A stretch of DNA of 64,000 nucleotides from Diaphorobacter limosus (GTDB lineage Bacteria; Pseudomonadota; Gammaproteobacteria; Burkholderiales; Burkholderiaceae_C). A model generated the notes under the pieces. That model did not search any database. It was not told the DNA's origin and worked only from the letters and a program-made list of their open reading frames with translations. The DNA lies in contig NZ_CP136921.1 of the NCBI RefSeq assembly GCF_033100095.1, positions 652,501 through 716,500 of the forward strand. Reading direction: 5' to 3'. Below, in pieces: positions 55,164-63,299 of this stretch; the first letter of the stretch is position 1; each line of letters starts with the position of its first letter. The translations under genes were made by a program, and so were the position numbers.

Positions 55164-57002
55164 ATGACCCCCTCCAGAACCCCTGAAACGCTGACCGCCG
55201 TACAGCGGGCACAGCGCTTGAACCTCCACCCGCCGCCCGCGTTGGCTGAATCCGATGCAGGCCACGCGCACGCGTACCAAGACAAGAACCCCATGGTAGT
55301 GAAACCAAGCAAGCAAGAGCGAAAGATCATGGAGCAGGCGCGCAAGTCCTTGCCGCCCCTGAGTGGCCCGCGCGCCAGTGCGACCGCCAACCTAGACCCT
55401 CGCAGCGATGCCGAGTTGTCGTTTTCTATCCTTCCTGTCTCGGAAATCGTGGCCTATGGCCACAACCCGCGCCAGGGACAGAACCCGCGATATGACGAGC
55501 TCAAGGCCAGCATCAAGGCCGACGGCATCACCAACATCCTCACCGTCACACGGCGCAGTGTGGATGACAAGTACACGCCCTATGGCGGAGGAAACACGCG
55601 CCTGCAGATTGCCAAAGAACTGTTTGCCGAAGGCGATCAGCGCTTCGCGCAGCTGCGCGTCATCGTCAAGGAGTGGCCCGGCGACGCCCAGGTGATCACC
55701 GCGCACCTTGTAGAAAACGAGCTGCGCGCAGACATCACCTTCTGGGAAAAAGCCCGGGGCGTGCATCAGTTCCGTATCGAACTCGAACGCGAGCAGCAAA
55801 AACCACTCACCGCTGGTGAGCTCAACCGTGAACTGCGGGCGCGCGGGCTCAATTACGGCGTCAAGACGATCCAGAACTTCACCTTCGCGACCGAAGAGCT
55901 GGCTCCGGTCGGGCCTTGGCTCAAATCCACCCAGGTCAATGAAGTCACGCGGCCCAAGGTGTCGGCACTGCTCGAACTTGGCGCCAAGCTGGGGCAGGGC
56001 AAGGCCATGCGGGAACAGCTTCAGGTAGTCATGCACCAGTACGGCGACGCTCTGCGCCTGCGTGCCAAGAGCAACGAAGACCTGGAAGCAGCCGAGCGTC
56101 TGCCGGTGGAACTCGACGATGCGGCGCTGCTGGCCGACCTGCAGTTGGCTGCAGTACAGGAGTTGGGCCTTGCCGGACGCCCGCAGCTGGAGGCCGCTCT
56201 CTCCGCCATGGAGGCCGATCCCAAGTTGTCGCGCGACGATCTTCGTGCCGTTGGGCAACGTCCTGTTGCTGTGGCCCCGCCTCCACAACGGCTGACCTTT
56301 GCACCAGAGAATACCGACCCGTCGGAGCCATTCACGCCCCGGGCAGACCCAGAGTCAGCGGCGCAACCATCGGCACCCGATGGGATCCAGCAAGCTCCGC
56401 TACCCGGAATGCTGGCAGGCATATCCGCCCAGGCACAGCCGGGCAGGGTCAAGGCTGGAACGCATGCAGCCCAGCATGCAGTGGCCACTGACCCCTTGAG
56501 CGAGGCGTTCAAGGGTATCCGCGACCTGCTTGGTGAGATCAACGCAGACGTTCCCCTGAGCGACGTGCTGTGCAACCTGCCTCTTGCGCCGTTCGGCTTC
56601 ATGGTCGATTTCCCGCCGCAAGACATGGCGCACATCAACGGTGAGCCTGTCCGCTCCGATCTGGTACCGCTGCGCGCCGCGGTCTGGAAGCTACTGGCCG
56701 CGCTGTCCTACCAGTACGACCGACGCATTCCGGGCGCGATTCCACCCCAGCATGTCACCGAAACGATCTGGACAACGACCTACACCAATGGTCGTCAGGC
56801 CTTTGAACACGCCTGTGCGCAGAAGGCCGGTATGCCTGTCTCGGGGAACTATTACCAGATGGGCATGGACGAGCTGGGTCTTGTGCTGGCCGCGCCCAAG
56901 CTGGGCTACAGCGTGATCAAGCTGTTGGCCGCGATGGAGCAGATGCGCCTGAAGTTTCCCGATCGCATGCCTGTGGGATTCCAGCCGCTGTTCGATACCT
57001 GA
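55164..57002 (+). CDS. parB: PFGI-1 class ICE partitioning protein ParB
   Basis: Protein of 612 residues. ParB/Srx-like N-terminal domain (LPVSEIVAYGHNPRQGQNPR, DELKASIKADGITNILTVTR, TPYGGGNTRLQIAKELFAEG), then a helix-turn-helix region (FWEKARGVHQFRIELEREQQ, ELNRELRARGLNYGVKTIQN), a long Pro/Ala-rich linker (about 360-440) and a C-terminal helical domain. Much longer than chromosomal ParB (about 300), as usual for these ICEs. Starts ATG with a GGGGAGC site. A candidate parS is near 60.05 kb. Confidence 0.87.
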   Translation: MTPSRTPETLTAVQRAQRLNLHPPPALAESDAGHAHAYQDKNPMVVKPSKQERKIMEQARKSLPPLSGPRASATANLDPRSDAELSFSILPVSEIVAYGHNPRQGQNPRYDELKASIKADGITNILTVTRRSVDDKYTPYGGGNTRLQIAKELFAEGDQRFAQLRVIVKEWPGDAQVITAHLVENELRADITFWEKARGVHQFRIELEREQQKPLTAGELNRELRARGLNYGVKTIQNFTFATEELAPVGPWLKSTQVNEVTRPKVSALLELGAKLGQGKAMREQLQVVMHQYGDALRLRAKSNEDLEAAERLPVELDDAALLADLQLAAVQELGLAGRPQLEAALSAMEADPKLSRDDLRAVGQRPVAVAPPPQRLTFAPENTDPSEPFTPRADPESAAQPSAPDGIQQAPLPGMLAGISAQAQPGRVKAGTHAAQHAVATDPLSEAFKGIRDLLGEINADVPLSDVLCNLPLAPFGFMVDFPPQDMAHINGEPVRSDLVPLRAAVWKLLAALSYQYDRRIPGAIPPQHVTETIWTTTYTNGRQAFEHACAQKAGMPVSGNYYQMGMDELGLVLAAPKLGYSVIKLLAAMEQMRLKFPDRMPVGFQPLFDT

Positions 57003-57034
57003 ACCTGAAGAAGAAACCAGAACCGGGAGAAACC

Positions 57035-57625
57035 ATGCTGCAGATCACCGACCCTACCCTCAAACGCATGCTGCTCGATCAGATCGTGGCCCGCATTGAC
57101 GCCGGCGGCATCGACGATCTGTTGCAGGCCGGGTTCAGCCCAGAGTTTCTGGATCGCATGCGGCATAGGCCTGCGCGCGATTTGATCAAGGCATCCGAAG
57201 TGCCAGCAATCGAGTTCCGGGTCACGATCAAGGAGCGCGCCATCACCGAATACTTCGCTCGCCTGGACATGATGCGCCGCGACGCCCAGATGTGCGAATA
57301 CTTCATCCGCCACGGTGCCGCCGTTCAGGTGGTCTGCATGCTTTGGAAAATCTCTGCCGAAGAGGTGCGTAGCCTGCGCGCTCAGCTGCTGCCCCCCGAT
57401 CAGCCGTTAGGACGCAATCGCATGCCGGCGCCCGCAGTGCGCGACCAGATCCACGCCCGCTGGGCTGAACTTGAGGCGGACGATCCCCGGGGATCGCTGC
57501 GCGACAGGCTGTATCGCCTGCATCAGTCCTTTCCTGACTGTCGCATCGACTCGCTGTGCCGAACCATCGACGAGTTTTCTGCCGAGCCGTCATGGCCTGT
57601 GACCGATTTTGGAACCCTCTCTTGA
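57035..57625 (+). CDS. DUF2857 domain protein of ICE
   Basis: Protein of 196 residues. Core DUF2857 features: LLQAGFSPEFLDRMRHRPAR, then EYFIRHGAAVQVVCMLWKIS and LYRLHQSFPDCRIDSLCRTI. It sits after parB in every element of this class I know; role unknown, probably regulatory or replication-linked. ATG with GGGAGA upstream. Ends 19 bases before the next ATG. Confidence 0.82.
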   Translation: MLQITDPTLKRMLLDQIVARIDAGGIDDLLQAGFSPEFLDRMRHRPARDLIKASEVPAIEFRVTIKERAITEYFARLDMMRRDAQMCEYFIRHGAAVQVVCMLWKISAEEVRSLRAQLLPPDQPLGRNRMPAPAVRDQIHARWAELEADDPRGSLRDRLYRLHQSFPDCRIDSLCRTIDEFSAEPSWPVTDFGTLS

Positions 57626-57644
57626 ACGCCATCGGAGCCGCACC

Positions 57645-58187
57645 ATGACCAAGCTCGCTCTGCTCAGCCGCAACCGCGTTTCCCGTCGCCAGAAGCGCAT
57701 CAACGACCCCGAGCAAACACCGCGATCCGGCCTGCAGGTCGGCGAATTGCGGCGACTGCCCAACGTCCTCGGACAGGCTGCGCTCCTGGAATGGCTGGGA
57801 CAGGCGCCCATCAGCTTCAACCGGGCCTATGTGGGCCTGGCGGGCGGCGTGCTGCAAGCCCTGTGGCTGTCGGCCGCAATGGAGCGCGTCTCCAACGCCA
57901 AGGCTCATGAGTTCGAGGTCAATGGCGATTTTGTCTTTTCCATGTCTGAGGCGGAATGCGAAGCTGCCATCGGATTGATCCGCTCGCAGCAGCACAAATG
58001 TCGGCGTGACCTGGTTGCATCAGGTCTGATCAGCGTGAACAGTCTGCCGCCTGCACCCCCCGTTTACCGTCTGCACCTCGACTGCCTGGCGCGCAAACTG
58101 CTGGCGCAGTCCGCGCCTTTGGCCGAGCACCTGGCTGCATATGAGCCACTGCCAGAGTTGCCTGCGGCATGGGAACGCCAAGCCTGA
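57645..58187 (+). CDS. ICE protein with a winged-helix-like segment
   Basis: Protein of 180 residues of unknown function. Central MSEAECEAAIGLIRSQQHKC then RRDLVASGLISVNSLP and VYRLHLDCLARKLL follows the same spacing as the DNA-binding segment of the next gene's product (WEDATGLTAREQ, VRELLLQNHLLLERV, LHYRVDLARL). So the two neighbours look like paralogous winged-helix proteins. Its end overlaps the next gene by 19 bases. Not a named family to me. Confidence 0.6.
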   Translation: MTKLALLSRNRVSRRQKRINDPEQTPRSGLQVGELRRLPNVLGQAALLEWLGQAPISFNRAYVGLAGGVLQALWLSAAMERVSNAKAHEFEVNGDFVFSMSEAECEAAIGLIRSQQHKCRRDLVASGLISVNSLPPAPPVYRLHLDCLARKLLAQSAPLAEHLAAYEPLPELPAAWERQA

Positions 58188-60004
58188 GACGGAGCCATAT
58201 CGTGGCCTATCCCGTGCTCGCACCATCAACCACGGCAAGTCCAATGGCTTGCCCACGGCCCTCTATGGAGCCATTTGTAGATGAAGGCGCCGCCCTGCAG
58301 CACCTGGGTCAAGGCGGTTTCATTCAGTTCCATCTAGCCCTGGCTGAACAACTAGGTTTCAAGGCGGCATTGTTCCTCGGGCATGCCCTGTACTGGAGCC
58401 GCCATCTCGGCAAGAAGGAACCGCAACGTGGTGGCTGGTTCTTCATGACCGCGCGTCAATGGGAGGATGCCACGGGCCTGACAGCGAGGGAGCAGGCCAG
58501 CGTGCGTGAGCTGCTGCTGCAAAACCATCTGCTGTTGGAGCGTGTCGCCGGCAGGCCTGCCCGCCTGCACTACCGGGTCGATCTCGCCAGGCTGGCCCAG
58601 TGGAGCGGCTTGCAAGCCCACGCTGATGGGGCGCCAGCAATCACCTGGGAAGCGTTCGCACCCTGGCTGAAAACCTCGATCAGCTTCTACCGGCCCCTGG
58701 CCCGCATCAGCGGGTCAGTCGCCAGCGGCCTGCTGCTGTCCTATCTCTTGCGCCAGCAACGCGCAGCAGTGCGCTCCGGTGAAGCCACCTTCGAAGGATA
58801 TTTCCGACTGTCGCACGAGGATGCACGCATCGCCCTGTGTCTTGGCACCAAGACCCAGCGCAATGCGCGTGAACGCCTCAAGGCGCTGGGCTTCCTGCAA
58901 GAACGAGCTGGCGGCCTGTGTCATGTGAATCTGCATGCGCTCCAGGATGCCATTGGGCATGTCGAGAAGCTCCCGCAGCCTGCCCGACTGCATGCGGTCG
59001 CCAGGCCGCCGGCCGCAGTGGCACCTTCCGCCGAAGGCCTGGCCGACGCGGTGCGCTGGCTGGCAGAAGCCGATCGACGCCCAACGACTGATCCCGTGTT
59101 GTATGAGCATCGTGTTCAGGATCAGCTACAGCTGGATCTTTTTGGGCGCTGGCTGACCGACACACCGCAGGGGCAGCAGACCACGCACGTCGTGACACGC
59201 ATGTTCGGCAATACAAGCGCGAGCCCGGTGCCCGTCGGTAGCTTACATCCCGCGAATCAAAACCATGGAAACTTGTCGGAAATAAGGTGTCAACCTTCTG
59301 CCCTTTTGTCGAACCATGAATCCAATGACCATACGACAAAAGGGCAAGCACCTGCCGTTTTGTCGAATCATGGTTGCCGTTTTGTCGAATCTACCTCGCC
59401 CTTTTGTCAAACCCATATACAACAACATAACAATCAACCTACAACGACTACCGCGTGCGCCCGCGAGGATGCCTCGGGGTTCGACAAAACGGCAAGTCGT
59501 CGTCGGATTTCTGAAACCTCCCCATCCGAAGCCCGGTCGGCGCAACAGGTATCGCCCACCGCACCCCTGCCAGCAGCACCTGTAGAACTCGGCAGCCTGA
59601 CTCTGCCGAAGGCGTTGGGCCAGGAATGGCACGAGGGCGTGCGCCGCACCCTGGCCACTGCACCTGCGGCCATTCACCAGGCCTTGCTGGATGAGCTGGA
59701 GGGCCAGCTCGGCCTGCAGGGCAAGACCATCCACAACCCTCCCGGCTACCTGCACGCGCTGATCCGTCGCCATGCCAGCGGCACGCTGGATCTGGCGATG
59801 GCGGACAAGGTGGCGGCCGACAGATCCCAGCGAGCACACCATGAGCAGGTCATGCGCAAGGCAAGGCAGGAAACGGAACAGCCTCGACCTACAGCAGTCA
59901 CCCAGGAGGCGCAAGAAACTCAACCTTCGCCAACCGTGGTTGAGGCGCGCCGCAAGCTGCTGACCCTGCGTCGCGAGATTGCGGGGAAGGGGAGGGCGGC
60001 ATGA
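58169..60004 (+). CDS. Replication-initiator-like winged-helix protein with internal iterons
   Basis: Protein of 611 residues. N-terminal about 290 residues: two helical winged-helix blocks (GGWFFMTARQWEDATGLTAR, VRELLLQNHLLLERV, LHYRVDLARL; then SGVASG..LSYLLRQQ and HEDARIALCLGTKTQRNARE). A low-complexity, Asn/Thr-rich linker (about 350-450). C-terminal module (VELGSLTLPKALGQEWHEGV, GKTIHNPPGYLHALIRRHAS) like plasmid and phage initiator tails. It occupies the place of the STY4528-type gene in related ICEs but differs from that family as I know it. The linker DNA holds six iterons. Start at ATG overlapping the previous gene; later ATGs at 58244 and 58265 are possible. Confidence 0.65.
   Translation: MGTPSLRRSHIVAYPVLAPSTTASPMACPRPSMEPFVDEGAALQHLGQGGFIQFHLALAEQLGFKAALFLGHALYWSRHLGKKEPQRGGWFFMTARQWEDATGLTAREQASVRELLLQNHLLLERVAGRPARLHYRVDLARLAQWSGLQAHADGAPAITWEAFAPWLKTSISFYRPLARISGSVASGLLLSYLLRQQRAAVRSGEATFEGYFRLSHEDARIALCLGTKTQRNARERLKALGFLQERAGGLCHVNLHALQDAIGHVEKLPQPARLHAVARPPAAVAPSAEGLADAVRWLAEADRRPTTDPVLYEHRVQDQLQLDLFGRWLTDTPQGQQTTHVVTRMFGNTSASPVPVGSLHPANQNHGNLSEIRCQPSALLSNHESNDHTTKGQAPAVLSNHGCRFVESTSPFCQTHIQQHNNQPTTTTACAREDASGFDKTASRRRISETSPSEARSAQQVSPTAPLPAAPVELGSLTLPKALGQEWHEGVRRTLATAPAAIHQALLDELEGQLGLQGKTIHNPPGYLHALIRRHASGTLDLAMADKVAADRSQRAHHEQVMRKARQETEQPRPTAVTQEAQETQPSPTVVEARRKLLTLRREIAGKGRAA
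59300..59493. repeat. Six iterons (GCCSTTTTGTC) inside the initiator-like gene
   Basis: Direct copies start at 59300, 59354, 59376 and 59398; the last three are exactly 22 bases apart. Inverted copies are at 59335-59345 and 59483-59493. Most extend to GCCSTTTTGTCGAAYCAT. The direct copies occupy all three reading frames (LLSNH, CRFVES, PFCQT), so conservation is at the DNA level. AT-rich DNA (about 59411-59450) follows the tandem copies. Confidence 0.8.
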
Positions 60005-60026
60005 GCGCGATACGCAATTCGATGAA

Positions 60027-60081
60027 CCGGGACAGTTTGTCCCACGTGGTAAGCCTTACCACGTGGGACGTTTTGTCCCGG
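60027..60081. promoter_or_regulatory. 55-bp palindrome with twin CCACGTGG boxes (candidate parS)
   Basis: Perfect 13-bp arms CCCACGTGGTAAG / CTTACCACGTGGG around a single C, flanked by GGGAC-N5-GTCCC motifs on both sides. CCACGTGG (60042-60049 and 60059-60066) is the core of bacterial parS. The outer part contains GTTTTGTC, shared with the iterons. It lies between the initiator-like gene and a small winged-helix gene, so it could instead be the operator of the latter. Confidence 0.65.
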
Positions 60082-60110
60082 CTAGTCAATATTTAGCAAA
60101 GGAGACAGCA

Positions 60111-60590
60111 ATGGATAGCAAGCAACTTTTCACGGAGCTGGTTCACCGCCTTCAACGCTACGACGATTCCATGGTTCTGCATGCGGTGATTCAGCAGCAG
60201 GCAGACGTTACCGAACTTCGAACCTCTGCAACTCGGATCGCCTTGGACTTTCTTGGGAATCGCGTTCAGAAGAAGCAGGTACAGCGTGCGTTGGATCGAC
60301 TGACTGACATGGGCCTTCTGCAAGTCCAAGCGCACCCCAACTACCGCACCCACATCACGGTGGATCGTGAAGCGGTGCAGGCATTGCTTCGCACCCCGGT
60401 GAGCGACTACCTGCCAGGCCTGAATAGCGACAGCTTTCCGTTTTTGGATGACCTGAATGCCAGGAGGAAGGCCGAGAGCGGCGTGCTGCCGGCCGGCTGG
60501 GGCTGGCCTTCACCGACGTTATCTGAACCCAGGAAGGACGATTCCGTTGAGGCCAAGCCCGAGCCACCTGCACCAATCAAGCATCACTGA
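60111..60590 (+). CDS. ICE winged-helix protein
   Basis: Protein of 159 residues. A winged-helix-like core: QVQRALDRLTDMGLLQVQAH with YRTHITVDREAVQALL following. N-terminal helix LFTELVHRLQRYDDSMVLHA. C-terminal Pro/Lys-rich tail. ATG with AAAGGAGA ribosome binding site. The large palindrome lies directly upstream, so autoregulation is possible. I do not recognise a named family. Confidence 0.6.
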   Translation: MDSKQLFTELVHRLQRYDDSMVLHAVIQQQADVTELRTSATRIALDFLGNRVQKKQVQRALDRLTDMGLLQVQAHPNYRTHITVDREAVQALLRTPVSDYLPGLNSDSFPFLDDLNARRKAESGVLPAGWGWPSPTLSEPRKDDSVEAKPEPPAPIKHH

Positions 60591-60659
60591 TTCGCCTGGA
60601 TCAGCGTTCGTCCCATTGCCCATGCCCCGCTGTCACAACCGAAATCTACCCTCATCACC

Positions 60660-61799
60660 ATGGCCACCACTCGCAACAAGTCACCCAAGAATGCCGCAGC
60701 GTCAGCTCCCACCAGCCAGGAAGCTGCCGCAATGCCGAGCATTCCTGCGCCCGTAGGATTCGCCTTCGCCACCGAGCCCAATTCACCGTTTTCTGATGGC
60801 TACAGCATCGCCAAGGAGGAAGCGGCTCTGGCCGAGTACATGGCCGGGCCAATGAGTGAGACCGATCCCTTGTATGACAGGTACATCGAGCTGGAAGATC
60901 GCAAGGATCGGCTGGAACGGCGCAAGGTGGAGTTCGACGGCCGCAAGGGTGCTGAGTCGGTGGTGACGCGTCAGGAAGCCAGGGCCATTGACGCCCTGGG
61001 GGCACTGGTCGATGAGGAGGTCGATCAGATGACGATCCACACCAAGGAGGCCTATCGGATGTTCATGGGCCGCACGCGCGAGCCTGGCAAGGAAGCGGCC
61101 CCCATCATCGGCGGGCGGCGCGTGGCTGCGGCCTTGCGTGGGCTGTGGGTTCTGACGGGCTACGACAACCCGTATGCCGATTGGGCCTTGCTGCGCCATG
61201 AGCAGACCATCGACGAGATTTGCAAGCGCCTGCGGCGCGAAACCAAGGAAGCTGAATCACTTCTTGCCGATCTCAAGAAGAAGGGCTTGAGCTTCTCGAT
61301 TCTGCAGTCCGCCGAACCCAAGGTGCTCAACCTAGGTTACCGCTCTCCGTATGGCTATGCGATTTCCACGCTGATCGTGGAGTTCGACTATTTCGTGCGC
61401 CTGCAAAAGACCCTGGCCCGCAAGACGCTGCGCTCGGATGACCAGGCACGCCAGGCGATTTCTGAACTGACGCGGTTCATTCGTCGGGTGTTCAATGAGA
61501 CGGCGCGGTTTGATCGATGGCTCACCCGTGAGGAAGTCAAGGCCCTGTCTCGCAGTGACTTCATCCCGGAATCTGGGGCAGAAGCGCAGAAGCGGGTGGA
61601 GTTTGCATCAGAAGTATTCGGTATCGTTCCCAGCGAGGTCTTCACCGGCAAGCTGCATCCGCGCCACTCGCGTCGCCGCACGGGGGATCTAACGGCAGCA
61701 GAGCGTCACTTGCTACAGACCCTGGGAGCGCACCTGGACGATATAGCCCAGGGTGGGTCAGGCGCAGGGGCGGATCAATCTGATGCAGGGCTGGTGTGA
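60660..61799 (+). CDS. TIGR03761 (PFL_4669) family ICE protein
   Basis: Protein of 379 residues. The core LDEEVDQMTIHTKEAYRMF-like stretch (ALVDEEVDQMTIHTKEAYRM, near 118-137), AALRGLWVLTGYDNPYADWA and SRSDFIPESGAEAQKRVEFA fit the TIGR03761 family found only in these elements. The N-terminal about 100 residues (Ala/Ser-rich then charged coiled coil DRYIELEDRKDRLERRKVEF) are an extension. Function unknown. Followed by DUF3158 and ssb as in related ICEs. Confidence 0.78.
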   Translation: MATTRNKSPKNAAASAPTSQEAAAMPSIPAPVGFAFATEPNSPFSDGYSIAKEEAALAEYMAGPMSETDPLYDRYIELEDRKDRLERRKVEFDGRKGAESVVTRQEARAIDALGALVDEEVDQMTIHTKEAYRMFMGRTREPGKEAAPIIGGRRVAAALRGLWVLTGYDNPYADWALLRHEQTIDEICKRLRRETKEAESLLADLKKKGLSFSILQSAEPKVLNLGYRSPYGYAISTLIVEFDYFVRLQKTLARKTLRSDDQARQAISELTRFIRRVFNETARFDRWLTREEVKALSRSDFIPESGAEAQKRVEFASEVFGIVPSEVFTGKLHPRHSRRRTGDLTAAERHLLQTLGAHLDDIAQGGSGAGADQSDAGLV

Positions 61800-61863
61800 G
61801 GCAAATGTGAGGAAGCTGCGGCAGGGCCGGCATGGTGTGTGTGAAAGGGCTTTTGTGTTGAAA

Positions 61864-61895
61864 GGGTTGGTGATGGAAAGGGTTGGTGATGGAAA
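61864..61895 (+). repeat. Tandem 16-bp duplication at the DUF3158 start
   Basis: GGGTTGGTGATGGAAA occurs twice in direct succession. Each unit holds an ATG, 16 bases apart and so in different frames; only the second (61889) opens the DUF3158 frame. Confidence 0.8.
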
Positions 61896-62395
61896 GGGAT
61901 GAATTCAACGGGCGGGCACCTGGCCGTGATGTCAACTTCCATGGTCGCCCTGCCGCAATGCAGGAAAGTGAGACGTGTCAAGAACGGGTTGACGCAAAGG
62001 CCCTTACGGGTAGGGGCACCCGCCCCGAGCTGCGCCAACTGGAGGCAGAGCTTGACAGGCTGGAGCAGCACATGGATGAGCTGATCGAGGCGAGCAAGCG
62101 GGTGCATGGCGGACACATCTACCTGGCACGCCATCTGCGGGCTTCAACTGGCTACACGTTTCTGCGCTGGCGCGAGGCCGGTGGCTCCAAGCGGCACCTG
62201 TCCTGGGAGCTGGCGCAGCAGATGTATTCGGCGTACCAGCAGCGCACCCGTAGCTGGTACGCGCAGCTCTCCGAGCAGGCGATGAAGGCCAACGATGAAC
62301 ATGTGCGCCTGCGCAAGGAGATCAGGATGATCAGGCGCCGATTGATCAGGAGTGAGCGTGCCGTGTATGCGAAGGCCATTCCGGGATCGAAATGA
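61889..62395 (+). CDS. DUF3158 family ICE protein
   Basis: Protein of about 168 residues. After a divergent N-terminus, LRQLEAELDRLEQHMDELIE is a coiled coil, and HGGHIYLARHLRASTGYTFL with RWREAGGSKRHLSWELA is typical of DUF3158. The end is a basic helix (RLRKEIRMIRRRLIRSERAV). Role unknown; always next to ssb in this ICE class. Start region altered by a tandem duplication. Confidence 0.75.
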   Translation: MERDEFNGRAPGRDVNFHGRPAAMQESETCQERVDAKALTGRGTRPELRQLEAELDRLEQHMDELIEASKRVHGGHIYLARHLRASTGYTFLRWREAGGSKRHLSWELAQQMYSAYQQRTRSWYAQLSEQAMKANDEHVRLRKEIRMIRRRLIRSERAVYAKAIPGSK

Positions 62396-62475
62396 ACTGA
62401 GGCATGGATACCCTGGTCTTGTGGCACTGGTGCAGCTGCTGGGCCTTCCTTGAACCGCACCACGAGGAATAAGTG

Positions 62476-62871
62476 ATGCAGAACCTTTTCATTGGCAAGG
62501 GCAACCTCGGCGATTCGCCAAAGTTGAAGCATGTTGCCGGCAGGAGCGGCGATTTCACGGTGGCGTCGATGCGTGTCATGTTCGGACGCTATGGCCAGAC
62601 CGAGGATGGTGGGGTAGAGCAGGTGGGTGGTTTCTGGCGTGAGGTCGAGATTTACGGCGCAAAGGCCGAGGCCTGTGCCAAGCATCTGCGCAAGGGTGCT
62701 CGAGTGCTGGTCATCGGTGAGGAACGAGAGTTCACTGCCACGGATGACGATGGCAATGAGGTGCAGGTGATCAAGGTGGTGGCCGAGGATGTGGCGCTTC
62801 AACTGTCGCGGATTGAATCCATCACGTTCACGCCATCACGCGCACGGGAAACAGAAGCGGCCGAGGTTTGA
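62476..62871 (+). CDS. ssb: Single-stranded DNA-binding protein of ICE
   Basis: Protein of 131 residues with an OB-fold resembling SSB: MQNLFIGKGNLGDSPKLKHV (N-terminal strand), FTVASMRVMFGRYG, FWREVEIYGAKAEACAKHLR and GARVLVIGEEREFT. Lacks the acidic PF tip of chromosomal SSB; the end is SRARETEAAEV. Probably coats transferred or replicating ICE single strands. A GTG directly before the ATG is an alternative start. Confidence 0.85.
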   Translation: MQNLFIGKGNLGDSPKLKHVAGRSGDFTVASMRVMFGRYGQTEDGGVEQVGGFWREVEIYGAKAEACAKHLRKGARVLVIGEEREFTATDDDGNEVQVIKVVAEDVALQLSRIESITFTPSRARETEAAEV

Positions 62872-62934
62872 TATTCCATTGAGCAAATAACCCCATGCGT
62901 GAAGCGTCGCCAGTTTTACCCAATGGAGGTTGTC

Positions 62935-63237
62935 GTGAATATAGCGCATCAATCCGAAAAGACGGAGTGTTTATTCAAGCTCATTGCACTGGAGCCCGAA
63001 ACACTCGAAAATCTTACTCGCGCCACGGGCTGGAGGCACAAAGAAACCCAAGATATATTACTTAGGCTCATTGCCGATAGTCGAATTACCTGCAGAAATA
63101 CTAATGGAGGGCGATTTTACACGGTCAAGCAGCGCTCCCCTTTAACAAGTAGCAACCGGATGCAGGGGGCGGAAAGCGTTCTGGCTACGCCCGCAAAGTG
63201 TGCCAACGCTCAAGAATATCGCGTGCCAAGGTCATGA
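62935..63237 (+). CDS. Small helix-turn-helix protein
   Basis: About 100 residues. Winged-helix pattern: ETLENLTRATGWRHKETQDI then LLRLIADSRITCRNTNGGRF. Start chosen at GTG with GGAGG five bases upstream; an ATG (62923) and a GTG (62899) are also in frame. GC is lower than in the preceding ICE genes, so it may be a later insertion into the ICE. Possible regulator; target unknown. Confidence 0.45.
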   Translation: MNIAHQSEKTECLFKLIALEPETLENLTRATGWRHKETQDILLRLIADSRITCRNTNGGRFYTVKQRSPLTSSNRMQGAESVLATPAKCANAQEYRVPRS

Positions 63238-63299
63238 GCAGCTCACCATGTTCCAATGCAAGTTGTTCGGCTGCCCTCGCGAAGCAGTCTTAGAGCCGC

